This document shows, in pieces, positions 1 through 7,731 of a DNA stretch of 8,908 nucleotides (position 1 is the first letter of the stretch; every line of letters starts with the position of its first letter). The stretch spans positions 1 through 8,908 of the forward strand of contig CAYUXF010000064.1 of the NCBI GenBank assembly GCA_964448755.1. The letters run 5' to 3'. The DNA comes from CAYUXF01 sp964448755 (GTDB lineage Bacteria > Margulisbacteria > Termititenacia > Termititenacales > CAYUXF01). The notes under the pieces are model-generated. The model did no database searches. It was not told the DNA's origin and saw nothing but the letters and a program-made list of their open reading frames with translations. The position numbers were made by a program, and so were the translations under genes.

Positions 1-85
1 GCAACAGCAAACTGCCAACAAAAACTAACTAAAGTTTTTTTATCAACATCATTTTTTATCACAAACATAGAATACTATTTTTTCT

Positions 86-149
86 TTGATACATAAAGAC
101 ACATAATAATATCCCCCCTCAAGACAACATTTTATTTATATAGTAAAAT
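86..149 (+). promoter_or_regulatory. Weak candidate promoter(s) for the lipid operon
   Basis: Two sigma70-like arrangements can be drawn. One has TTGATA (86-91) and TAATAT (107-112) with a short 15-base spacer. The other has a -10-like TAAAAT (144-149) with a poor -35 (AAGACA, 121-126) at 17 bases. Neither is strong, and such boxes occur by chance in DNA this AT-rich. I list the region because the operon must start somewhere here if it is not read from an upstream gene. Confidence 0.25.
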
Positions 150-162
150 CAACCAAACAGTT

Positions 163-169
163 AAGGCGG
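163..169 (+). promoter_or_regulatory. Ribosome binding site of the first lipid gene
   Basis: AAGGCGG lies 10 bases before the ATG at 180. It is a one-mismatch Shine-Dalgarno sequence with slightly long spacing. It supports this ATG as the start, since the ligase fold begins directly after it. It looks weaker than the GGAGG site of the next gene. Confidence 0.6.
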
Positions 170-179
170 TAAAACAACA

Positions 180-2717
180 ATGAATGAAATAAAAAACCTC
201 TATAATTTTTATAAAAATCAGTCCGAAAAATACGCCGATAAAAAACTCTTTAACAACAAACTCTCTTATGCGGAAGCCTGGCAACTGGTATTAAGCAGAG
301 CCGCTTTTTTACAGCAAGAGGGTTACAAAAAAGGTGATGTCATTGCTATTCTCGCTGAAAATTCTTACGAGTGGGCTGTCACCTATATGGCCATAACGTC
401 TATTGGCGCTATTGTTCTGACATTAGATACTAACCTGCAGGAAGAGAACTACCACGATATGCTTACCTACGCCGACGCCTGTGCTATTTTTATCTCCAAA
501 ACTTTTGACTATAACTTTAAGCAAAAGAAATATGAAATTTCACTTTCCACTAATTTAGGCGACGCTAAAAACTTCAAAGAAACCGGTTTAGAAAAAATTG
601 GTCCAGCCGATATATCTACCATGATCTTTACATCCGGCACTACCGGCAACCCCAAAGTAGCACAGCTAACTCAAAAAAATATTTATAGCACCGCTTTTGC
701 CGCAGCCATACATATCAGCGCCAAAGATGGTTGCTTTAATTTTCTTTCTCTCCTGCCCTTATACCATGTTCTGGGTTTGATCCCGACATTTATTTGCGCC
801 ATCGGCTGCGGCGGCAATGTTATGTTCCAGCCGTCACTCAAAGGGCCAGATATCATCAATAGTCTCAAAGAAATCCAGATCCATGTATTTACAGTAGTGC
901 CGCAAATTTTAGAACTTTTTATGGACGGCATTTTAGAAAAAGTTAAGGCCGCATCTAAAGCTAAATACAAAATACTTTTCTTCTTTTTAAATCACGCCAA
1001 CAAATTCAGAAAAATAGGGCTAGGGTTTATCCCCGCCAAAATATTCAAACCGGTTTACGATATTTTTGGCAAAGACTTCTATTGTTTCATCTGCGGTGGC
1101 GCAGCGCTTAAAAAGAAATACTTCCGGTATTACGACAATATCGGTCTAAAAGTAGTCGAAGGATATGGTCTAACAGAAACCACCGGTCCAATTATTGGCA
1201 ATACGCCATTCCACATTAAGCCGCATTCCATAGGTTTTCCGACACCAGGCATGGAAGCAGAAATAAGGAACAAGCGCCTTGATGGCATTGGTGAGATCTG
1301 GGTAAGAGGCGACTCTTTAATGCCCGGTTATTATAAAAACGAAGAAGCCAATAAAGAAGCTTTTGACGAACAGGGCTGGTTCAATACTGGCGACTTAGGC
1401 TCACAAGACCGCGCCGGGAATTTTTATGTTAAAGGACGCTTAAAGAACGTCATAGTTCTCCCCTCCGGCAAGAACGTTTACCCGGAAGAACTGGAAGCTT
1501 ACTATCAAAAATCACCGCTAATTAAAGAGATCTCCGTTTTTGGTTATAAAATAAACGGCAGTGAAAATGTCTATGCAGTAATTGTACCGGAAAAGCCGGC
1601 TGAGGATAGTTTTGACCAGATAAAAAAAGAATTAGAGACATTAAACAAAGGACTCCCCTCCTATAAAGTGGTCACGCACTTCGCGGTCTCTTTTGAACCG
1701 TTACCCAGAACGACCACCAAGAAAATAGTGGTCCGTAAAGTTATTAAATTATTAGAAAAAAATCAATATCAGACCAAACAACAAGATAAAAAATTCACCA
1801 GACACGAAATAACAGAAAGCAGTTCTCCGGCACAAAAAATAGTTGCCGCCATTAAAGAAAAGTTAAAAATATCTAAATTATATGAGGACCAGACACTTTC
1901 TGATCTTGATGTTGACTCTCTAAAAACTATTGACCTCACCTCTTTTCTGGAAGAACGGTTTAATATCTCTATTAAAATAGCGGACCTCATTAAACAAAAA
2001 AACTTTAAAGAAATTATTGCTTATTTGAGCAGCTGCCGCAAAAAAGATAAAGAGACCAAGATCCTCGACAAAGAGATCCTGGAAGGAGAAATAACTAATA
2101 AGGTCCGGACTTTTTATAATCCGGTTATCGACCTAGGCCTACTCTTATTAAAACTTTTTGCTAAAATAGCCTGGCGTTTAAAAGTTACTAACAAGCAATA
2201 TATTAATTCTATTGAGAATAATATTTTGATCGCCAATCATCAATCTAATCTCGATATTCTATGGATCCTCTGTTCATTACCGGCCAAAGTGAGAAGGAAC
2301 GTCTATTTGCTCGGTAAAAAAGAGTTGTCTTTTTTCAAGTATTTATTCCCTGGCATTAACATGATCTTTGTTGAGCGCTTTGGCAACGTGGTCCCGGCAC
2401 TCAAGGCCGGCGCAGATATTTTGAACCAGGGCAAATCGCTCTTTATTTTCCCGGAAGGAACCCGCACCAAAACAGGTGAACTGTCAGAATTCAAATCTGG
2501 TGCCGCCTATTTAGCCAAAAATCTCAATAAAGAAATTGTCCCGATCGTCATTAAAGGTGCTTATCATATTTATTCACGCAATACATTATTGCCGAAATTT
2601 TTTACCAGAACCCGCGGCGAAGTTATTTTTACTGAAAAAATCTCTCCGGCAAAATTTAAAACAGTAGAGGAACTCAATCAGGCCTTAGAAAAAACAATAA
2701 AAGAACAGCTGAAATAA
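180..2717 (+). CDS. Fatty-acid ligase-ACP-PlsC acyltransferase fusion protein (copy 1)
   Basis: This 845-residue protein has three modules. Residues 1 to about 520 are an AMP-forming long-chain fatty-acid ligase: phosphate-loop TSGTTGNPK (151-159), GYGLTE (328-333), TGD with Asp405, hinge GR (419-420) and C-terminal PRTTTKKI, whose Lys515 should be the catalytic lysine. The lysine is normally preceded by glycine; here it is Lys514. Residues about 550-618 are an acyl carrier domain with DSL, Ser580 being the expected phosphopantetheine site. Residues about 645-845 are a PlsC-type glycerolipid acyltransferase: a hydrophobic lead-in (about 645-672) likely to bind the membrane, NHQSNLD (His687, Asp692), IFVER (Arg733), FPEGTRT (757-763) and Pro788. 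Inferred role: adenylate a free fatty acid, load it on the fused ACP and transfer it to a lysolipid at the cytoplasmic membrane face. Substrate and acylated position cannot be read. E. coli Aas combines related activities in the opposite domain order. It probably shares a transcript with the paralogue 13 bases downstream. Confidence 0.9.
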   Translation: MNEIKNLYNFYKNQSEKYADKKLFNNKLSYAEAWQLVLSRAAFLQQEGYKKGDVIAILAENSYEWAVTYMAITSIGAIVLTLDTNLQEENYHDMLTYADACAIFISKTFDYNFKQKKYEISLSTNLGDAKNFKETGLEKIGPADISTMIFTSGTTGNPKVAQLTQKNIYSTAFAAAIHISAKDGCFNFLSLLPLYHVLGLIPTFICAIGCGGNVMFQPSLKGPDIINSLKEIQIHVFTVVPQILELFMDGILEKVKAASKAKYKILFFFLNHANKFRKIGLGFIPAKIFKPVYDIFGKDFYCFICGGAALKKKYFRYYDNIGLKVVEGYGLTETTGPIIGNTPFHIKPHSIGFPTPGMEAEIRNKRLDGIGEIWVRGDSLMPGYYKNEEANKEAFDEQGWFNTGDLGSQDRAGNFYVKGRLKNVIVLPSGKNVYPEELEAYYQKSPLIKEISVFGYKINGSENVYAVIVPEKPAEDSFDQIKKELETLNKGLPSYKVVTHFAVSFEPLPRTTTKKIVVRKVIKLLEKNQYQTKQQDKKFTRHEITESSSPAQKIVAAIKEKLKISKLYEDQTLSDLDVDSLKTIDLTSFLEERFNISIKIADLIKQKNFKEIIAYLSSCRKKDKETKILDKEILEGEITNKVRTFYNPVIDLGLLLLKLFAKIAWRLKVTNKQYINSIENNILIANHQSNLDILWILCSLPAKVRRNVYLLGKKELSFFKYLFPGINMIFVERFGNVVPALKAGADILNQGKSLFIFPEGTRTKTGELSEFKSGAAYLAKNLNKEIVPIVIKGAYHIYSRNTLLPKFFTRTRGEVIFTEKISPAKFKTVEELNQALEKTIKEQLK

Positions 2718-2724
2718 TTGGAGG
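2718..2724 (+). promoter_or_regulatory. Strong ribosome binding site of the second lipid gene
   Basis: TTGGAGG begins immediately after the stop of copy 1 and ends 6 bases before the ATG at 2731. This is near-ideal Shine-Dalgarno sequence and spacing. It fixes the start of copy 2 and, with the 13-base gap, argues for one operon in which copy 2 may be translated at least as well as copy 1. Confidence 0.8.
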
Positions 2725-2730
2725 CGCCAT

Positions 2731-5238
2731 ATGCAAAATATCTATGATTTTTTGGAAGAGTTGTGTCAAAAATACGCTGAGAATATTTTTTGGGACAACA
2801 AAATAACTTATCGGGAAGCTTTTAATTTAATTAAAGCCAGGGCCGCTTTTTTACAACAAGAAGGTTATCAAAAAGGCGATATTATTGCCGTCTTAGCGGC
2901 CAACTCCGCAGACTGGTGTATCTCCTTTTTAGCCAACACTATTGCCGGCTGTGCCTCTTTGAATCTTGATACCAATCTGCCGCTGGAAACATTAAAAACA
3001 ATGATCAGCCAGGTAAACACAAAGGCTGTTTTTATTTCTGATGAATTTAAAGATCTAAAAATAGCTGACTGTAAAATTTATGACATTACAGAACATACCG
3101 CTATTGATAATGCCAAAAACTACCAAAAACCACTGTTAAACGAAAATGATCTGGCAATTCTATTATACACATCAGGCACTACCGGCGACCCCAAGATAGT
3201 CCAGCTGACACATGCCAACTTTTTTAAAACCTCACGCGATGCCTGTCAGCACATGAAACTAACGACATATGCTTTTTTAAATTTACTACCGCTTTACCAT
3301 GTTTACGGCTTAATGGCTAATCTGGGTGGTGCTATGGCAGCCGGCTGTTCTTTTGTTTTTCAACCGTCGCTCAAAGGACCGGATATTTTAAAAAGCCTCA
3401 AAGAAAATAAAATAGAAGTGATCCCTGGCGTTCCGCAATTATGGGAGATCTTTTTGGACAACATTATTAGTAAAGTAAAAAACACCTCTACGCTTAAATA
3501 CGGATTATTTATGTTCTTTTTAAATAACGGTCATATTTTAAAGGCGATTGGACTTAAAAAAGTTGTAGCCAAAATATTTAAACCGGTCCACGATGTTTTT
3601 GGCGGCAATATCAGGTTCTTTATCAGCGGCGGCGCTTCTTTAAAAAAACAATATTTAAAATTCTATAACAACATGGGGTTTAAGATCATTGAAGGCTACG
3701 GTCTGACCGAAACCACCGGCCCGGCCTGTTTAACAACGCTTGATCAAGTCATCCCCGGCTCCGTGGGCAAACCGGTCCCGGGCAATGAAATAACAATTAA
3801 AAACATCAATGATGACGGCATTGGCGAGATCTGGATGCGCGGCAACGCAGTTTTTATTGGCTACTATAAAAACCCCGAAAAAACAGCTGAGGTTTTTGAC
3901 AATGAAGGCTGGTTCAATACCGGCGATCTTGGCTACTTAGATAAAGATAATAACCTCTATATTACCGGCCGGGCCAAGAATGTCATAGTTCTTGATTCCG
4001 GCAAGAACGTTTACCCGGAAGAACTGGAAGCTTATTACCAAACCTCGCCGTTAATTAAAGAAATAGCTGTTTTTGGCCGCAAAATAAACGACACAGAGAA
4101 AGTTTATGCGGTCATTGTGCCGGAAACACCTAATGCCAGCTGTTTTACCGAAATAAAAAAAGAATTAGCGGAAATGAACCAGAAACTGCCCAGTTATAAG
4201 ATCGTCAGTGAATTTGCTCTTTCGCTAGAACCACTGCCCAGGACATCTACCAAAAAATTCATTATCAGAGAGATTATCTCTCTACTTGAAAAAAAGTCCT
4301 TTATTACCGGCGAAGAAAAAAACAATATCCCGCAAAAAGAGGTCAGTGCCACTAATGATAAAGAAAAGGCCATTATTGAAACTCTACAAAAGCTTCTGAA
4401 CAGAAATAAATTCTATGAATATCAAACACTCCAGGATCTTGATCTCGACTCTTTAAAAACCATTGACCTGATAGTTAAAATAGAGGAGAGCTTAAAAATA
4501 ACTATTAACAGCGATGCCTTCACTTCTCTGCCAAATATCAAAACGATCATTGAATATCTCCTTTCCTGCCCACAAAACAATGGCGAATTGGAAAATGACT
4601 TATTGGCCGGAAAAATAAAGACCAGAACAGTTATTATCTTTAACCCCTTAGTAGAGCTCTTTATTCTGCTTGGTAAATTTATCAGTAACCACTTCTGGCA
4701 GCTAAAAATAACTAACCGCGATAAATTAGTTCTCAACAATAATATCATTGTAGCTAATCACCAGTCTTATCTCGACATTATCTGGATCTTAGCTTCCTTA
4801 TCTTATGCTGAAAGAAAACATATCTTTATGATCGGCAAAAAAGAGCTTTCATTTTTGCGGTTTATCTTCCCCGGTTTAAGAACGATCTTTATTGAAAAAA
4901 AGGGCAATGTCATGGGAACACTAAAAGCAGGTGCCGATGTCCTCCGTTTGGGCAAATCGCTGTTGATCTTTCCAGAAGGGACAAGAACAATGGATGGCCG
5001 TCTCAGCGGCTTTAAGACAGGTGCCGCCTATCTGGCGTTCAAGCTTCAAAAAGAGATCCTGCCGCTGGTAATTAAAGGCGCCTACCAAATATATCCGCGC
5101 CAGAAAAGATTACCGACATTTAAAACTAAATACACCGGCGAAATTATAGTTTTAGATAAAGTCAATCCTAAAAAATATAATTCAGTTGAAGATCTCAATA
5201 ACGGCATTTACAATATGATCAATCAACAACTTAAATAG
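2731..5238 (+). CDS. Fatty-acid ligase-ACP-PlsC acyltransferase fusion protein (copy 2)
   Basis: This 835-residue paralogue of the preceding gene is colinear over its whole length; by eye roughly half the residues match. Ligase module: TSGTTGDPK (147-155), YGLTE (323-327), TGD with Asp399, hinge Arg414 and PRTSTKKF with probable catalytic Lys509, again with lysine where glycine is usual. ACP module: DLDSLK with Ser574 as the expected phosphopantetheine site. Acyltransferase module: a hydrophobic lead-in (about 635-660), NHQSYLD (His677, Asp682), FPEGTRT (747-753) and LPLVIKGAY near the end. All catalytic motifs look intact, so I infer an active enzyme. One difference from copy 1 is in acyltransferase motif II, where IFVER becomes IFIEK (Lys723 in place of Arg). 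That residue is linked in the PlsC family to phosphate-substrate binding, so the lysolipid preference may differ. The two copies may act on different glycerol positions, acceptors or acyl chains; that is inference. Confidence 0.9.
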   Translation: MQNIYDFLEELCQKYAENIFWDNKITYREAFNLIKARAAFLQQEGYQKGDIIAVLAANSADWCISFLANTIAGCASLNLDTNLPLETLKTMISQVNTKAVFISDEFKDLKIADCKIYDITEHTAIDNAKNYQKPLLNENDLAILLYTSGTTGDPKIVQLTHANFFKTSRDACQHMKLTTYAFLNLLPLYHVYGLMANLGGAMAAGCSFVFQPSLKGPDILKSLKENKIEVIPGVPQLWEIFLDNIISKVKNTSTLKYGLFMFFLNNGHILKAIGLKKVVAKIFKPVHDVFGGNIRFFISGGASLKKQYLKFYNNMGFKIIEGYGLTETTGPACLTTLDQVIPGSVGKPVPGNEITIKNINDDGIGEIWMRGNAVFIGYYKNPEKTAEVFDNEGWFNTGDLGYLDKDNNLYITGRAKNVIVLDSGKNVYPEELEAYYQTSPLIKEIAVFGRKINDTEKVYAVIVPETPNASCFTEIKKELAEMNQKLPSYKIVSEFALSLEPLPRTSTKKFIIREIISLLEKKSFITGEEKNNIPQKEVSATNDKEKAIIETLQKLLNRNKFYEYQTLQDLDLDSLKTIDLIVKIEESLKITINSDAFTSLPNIKTIIEYLLSCPQNNGELENDLLAGKIKTRTVIIFNPLVELFILLGKFISNHFWQLKITNRDKLVLNNNIIVANHQSYLDIIWILASLSYAERKHIFMIGKKELSFLRFIFPGLRTIFIEKKGNVMGTLKAGADVLRLGKSLLIFPEGTRTMDGRLSGFKTGAAYLAFKLQKEILPLVIKGAYQIYPRQKRLPTFKTKYTGEIIVLDKVNPKKYNSVEDLNNGIYNMINQQLK

Positions 5239-5249
5239 TAATTTAAGTT
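5228..5249 (+). repeat. Perfect 9-bp palindrome over the stop codon of copy 2
   Basis: AACTTAAAT (5228-5236) and ATTTAAGTT (5241-5249) are exact reverse complements around a 4-base loop, AGTA. The TAG stop (5236-5238) spans the stem-loop junction. The stem has a single G-C pair and no T tract follows, so it is not a standard intrinsic terminator. It could be a weak 3' hairpin of the operon mRNA or a protein-binding site, since it ends three bases before the -35 box of the tRNA promoter. Confidence 0.6.
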
Positions 5250-5251
5250 AA

Positions 5252-5280
5252 TTGACACTAAGATTTATGTATAGTAATAT
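5252..5280 (+). promoter_or_regulatory. Probable sigma70-type promoter of the tRNA-Phe gene
   Basis: A perfect -35 box TTGACA (5252-5257) is followed after exactly 17 bases by TAATAT (5275-5280), which keeps the most conserved T, A and final T of the -10 box. Transcription would start near 5287, giving a leader of about 43 bases before the mature tRNA. The promoter lies just after the stop of the second lipid gene, so the tRNA is likely transcribed independently. Confidence 0.6.
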
Positions 5281-5329
5281 TTCGGCTCTTTATATTTAAT
5301 TGTTTTTTGGAATTTTTAAATTTTATTAC

Positions 5330-5405
5330 GCCCAGGTAGCTCAGTCGGTAGAGCAGGGGACTGAAAATCCCCGTGTCCGTGGTTCGATTCCGCGCCTGGG
5401 CACCA
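5330..5405 (+). tRNA. tRNA-Phe (anticodon GAA), CCA encoded
   Basis: This 76-base gene folds into a complete cloverleaf. The acceptor stem is GCCCAGG (5330-5336) with CCTGGGC (5395-5401). The D arm has GCTC/GAGC. The anticodon stem GGGGA/TCCCC encloses the loop CTGAAAA, whose anticodon GAA (5363-5365) reads the Phe codons UUU and UUC. The T arm has CGTGG/CCGCG around TTCGATT, with one G-T wobble pair. The discriminator is A, and the CCA end (5403-5405) is encoded in the gene. It stands alone and points toward the penicillin-binding protein gene, whose stop codon is 42 bases away. I see no clear terminator between them. Confidence 0.97.
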
Positions 5406-5447
5406 CGCCATAAACATTTTCAATATTAACTTAAACTATTAGAAAAA

Positions 5448-7694
5448 CTAGATTCCTTTAGAAAAATCAATAACCGGCTTAACGGTCTCTTCGGTCTTTT
5501 TCTTTTCTTCTTTGACGTTAGATGAAACTTCTTCTTTTTTCATTGATAAAAATATTACACTTTTCTTATCCGGATAAAAAGTTTTTTCCCAGTCATTGCG
5601 GAAACCGCCGGAAGAAAAACCGGAAAAAATCGAATGAACTGTACAGGTATTAGTATATTTTTTATCTGCCCACATATACTCCTCTACAACGCTCTCTTCC
5701 GGACAATTAGGGCCAGCCAGCGCATTTCCTTCAACACAGATTTTCTGTCTAACAACACCGCGCGGATAAGAAAAATTACGATTAGGATAATTTTTCAGCG
5801 CATCCACCATAAACATTCGCCACATTTGCGCCGGCAGCCAGCCACCCGTAACATTCTGCATAGAAGAATTATCGCTGTTACCTACCCAGCAGCTGGTCAA
5901 AAGCTCAGGGGTAAAGCCAATAAACCAGGCATCACGATAATCGTTAGTAGTGCCTGTTTTGCCGGCAATATCATAGCCGGTAATATAGGCACCGCGGCCT
6001 GTACCACGCAAGACCGTACCGCGCATCATACTGACCAATAAATTGATCTTATTGGCATCATAAACTCGTTTTCTAATGATCTGATGCTCATAGAGCACAG
6101 CGCCATTCCTGTCTTCTATTTTTAAAATAGAAATAGGATTCACTTTAACACCCTCGTTAGCAAAAACCATATAAGCGCCGACATGCTCTAGCATGCTGAG
6201 CTCACTAGCTCCCAGTGTCAAAGAAAGAACCGGCGCCAAATAAGAAGTTATACCCAACTGACGGCACGTTACAATAATATTGCTCGGTCCTATCAGATCA
6301 CTAATTTTGACCGCAACAACATTAATAGAAAGCTCCAGCGCTCGTCGCAACGTCATCGGGCCACGAAAATCCTTCGTATAGTTAGTAGGGCTATACGGCC
6401 CTTCAATAGTATTAAACGTTACCGGCAAATCATCAATTATTGTGCCCGGTGAAAGGCCCATATTTAATGCAGTTAAGTAAGTATATGGTTTAAAAGAAGA
6501 ACCGGGCTGTCGTTTGGCTTGAACAATATGATCAAATTCTCTCTCTAAAAAGTCCCGACCGCCAACCCAGGCTTTAATATAACCGGTGGAGGGCTCTACC
6601 GAAAGAATAGAAGCCTGCGTACAGTTCAAAGAAGAGACCATCTCATTTTTAACCCAGTGCGGTTTATTGGCCTCTAACATAAAACGATCAACTGTTTCTT
6701 CCGCCTTTTTTTGGAAATTCATATCCAGCGTGGTATAGATCTTTAAGCCATTACTGTAAATAGCATCTTCACCATACATTTGTTCCAGTTGTTTAACAAC
6801 ATAACTGGAAAAATAAGGCGCCTTGTATTTAAGTTTTTTTCGATCAGCCAAAAAAATAGGTGTATCTTTAGCCTCAAAATACTCATCATCCGTTATCAGC
6901 TGTAACTCCAGCATCCTTTTTAAAACGATCTCTTTGCGCCAGCGGGCACGCTGCGGACTACTAAAAGGGGAATAAAGCTCCGGACCACGCAAAATACCTA
7001 TCAACATAGCCGATTCAGCCATTGTCAGCTCACTTGCTTTTTTATTAAAGTAGAGATTAGCCGCCGACTCAATGCCATAAGCATTATGGCCCCAGTAAAC
7101 TTGATTAAGATAGAATTCCAATATTTCTTCTTTTGTATAATTGCGTTCTAACTGCAGCGCTAAAATTATTTCCGCAACTTTACGAACGATCTTCTTCTTC
7201 TTATTTAAAAAAACATTGCGAGCCAGCTGCTGGGTAATAGTACTGGCGCCCTGGACGCTGCCGCCGTGAACTAAATTAGTTATCGCCGCACGAAAAATAC
7301 CTTTGAGGTCTATACCATGATGGTTATAAAAATTATTGTCTTCTGAAGCGATAACCGCTGCTTTAACAAAATCCGAAATCCTGGAGATAGGAACTAAAAC
7401 CCGGTTCTCTTCACGATGAAGCTCTGCCAAAAGCTCACCGGTCATGGCATATATTTTAGTAGTTTCATTTGGCACGTAAGAAGAAATTATTTCCACATCA
7501 GGCAGTTGATTGGTGATCTGGACCAGCATGATCAACATGATCACAGAAAAAATAGCGGCGCCAATACCGCCTAAACGCAAAAACTTAGCAAAAAAAACTT
7601 TGAATTTTTGCTTTTTTAAAAATTGCGAATAAGAACCGCCACCGCCCATACCGGAGGTGCTCATATTGCTGAATGCTTTACCAAAACGACTCAT
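5448..7694 (-). CDS. Class A penicillin-binding protein (bifunctional peptidoglycan synthase, PBP1A-like)
   Basis: This 748-residue inner-membrane enzyme polymerises lipid II into glycan strands and cross-links the stem peptides. A cytoplasmic tail with a glycine-rich patch (15-20) precedes one membrane anchor (about 39-60). The GT51 glycosyltransferase domain follows: EDNNFYNHHG with catalytic Glu118, QGASTITQQLARN (148-160) and Glu175, spaced as the second active-site Glu usually is. The transpeptidase domain has all three penicillin-binding motifs: SSFK with nucleophile Ser399, SIN (456-458) and KTGT (579-582). After the catalytic domain comes a tail of about 80 residues with three cysteines and a very charged, lysine/glutamate-rich stretch near the C-terminus, not obviously a known domain. 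Length and order fit PBP1A. The start is supported by AAGGA (complement of 7700-7704) five bases before the ATG. It is divergent from tyrS with a shared promoter region. I am sure of the family but not of the subclass (1A versus 1B/1C). Confidence 0.95.
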   Translation of the reverse strand: MSRFGKAFSNMSTSGMGGGGSYSQFLKKQKFKVFFAKFLRLGGIGAAIFSVIMLIMLVQITNQLPDVEIISSYVPNETTKIYAMTGELLAELHREENRVLVPISRISDFVKAAVIASEDNNFYNHHGIDLKGIFRAAITNLVHGGSVQGASTITQQLARNVFLNKKKKIVRKVAEIILALQLERNYTKEEILEFYLNQVYWGHNAYGIESAANLYFNKKASELTMAESAMLIGILRGPELYSPFSSPQRARWRKEIVLKRMLELQLITDDEYFEAKDTPIFLADRKKLKYKAPYFSSYVVKQLEQMYGEDAIYSNGLKIYTTLDMNFQKKAEETVDRFMLEANKPHWVKNEMVSSLNCTQASILSVEPSTGYIKAWVGGRDFLEREFDHIVQAKRQPGSSFKPYTYLTALNMGLSPGTIIDDLPVTFNTIEGPYSPTNYTKDFRGPMTLRRALELSINVVAVKISDLIGPSNIIVTCRQLGITSYLAPVLSLTLGASELSMLEHVGAYMVFANEGVKVNPISILKIEDRNGAVLYEHQIIRKRVYDANKINLLVSMMRGTVLRGTGRGAYITGYDIAGKTGTTNDYRDAWFIGFTPELLTSCWVGNSDNSSMQNVTGGWLPAQMWRMFMVDALKNYPNRNFSYPRGVVRQKICVEGNALAGPNCPEESVVEEYMWADKKYTNTCTVHSIFSGFSSGGFRNDWEKTFYPDKKSVIFLSMKKEEVSSNVKEEKKKTEETVKPVIDFSKGI

Positions 7695-7702
7695 TTTATT
7701 CC

Positions 7703-7731
7703 TTGAGGCAAAATTTTTGAGGTGGTATTAT
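7703..7731 (+). promoter_or_regulatory. Probable promoter of tyrS (extended -10)
   Basis: TTGAGG (7703-7708) and TATTAT (7726-7731) are separated by 17 bases, with TG at 7723-7724 giving the extended -10 form TGnTATTAT. The start site would be near 7738, giving a leader of only about 24 bases before the TTG start codon. That is too short for a T-box or other long leader regulator. Confidence 0.5.

Larger units (their letters stand above)
1..179. other. Non-coding leader region before the first lipid gene
   Basis: This very AT-rich stretch contains no convincing gene. The three forward frames meet stops at 26-28, 30-32 and 94-96, so the first bases could be the 3' end of an upstream gene. The frame ending at 26-28 reads QQQTANKN, a plausible hydrophilic C-terminus, but that is too short to identify. 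A weak AT-only hairpin with one G-C pair (20-26 with 33-39) runs into a T tract and might be a poor terminator. A run of six C (113-118) stands out. The region should hold the promoter of the lipid operon; the candidates are listed separately. Confidence 0.5.

Noticed and set aside
20..41. Hairpin with T tract resembling a terminator at the left edge
   Set aside because: The stem is 7 bp with one G-C pair and would be very weak. The upstream gene is not visible, so it is mentioned only as a possibility.
113..118. Run of six C as a possible phase-variation tract
   Set aside because: Six bases is short for slippage-based switching, and nothing else supports it.
683..970. Antisense open frame inside copy 1
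   Set aside because: It lies wholly opposite well-conserved ligase coding sequence and its translation resembles no protein; the same applies to the other antisense frames at 1769-1990, 2303-2494 and 4422-4748.
5436..5447. Possible bidirectional terminator between the tRNA and penicillin-binding protein genes
   Set aside because: There is a short T tract after the minus-strand stop codon, but I find no credible GC-bearing stem before it on either strand.
5634..6041. Plus-strand open frame of 135 codons opposite the penicillin-binding protein gene
   Set aside because: It overlaps the transpeptidase domain including KTGT. It has no good ribosome binding site and its composition is that of a reverse-strand shadow.
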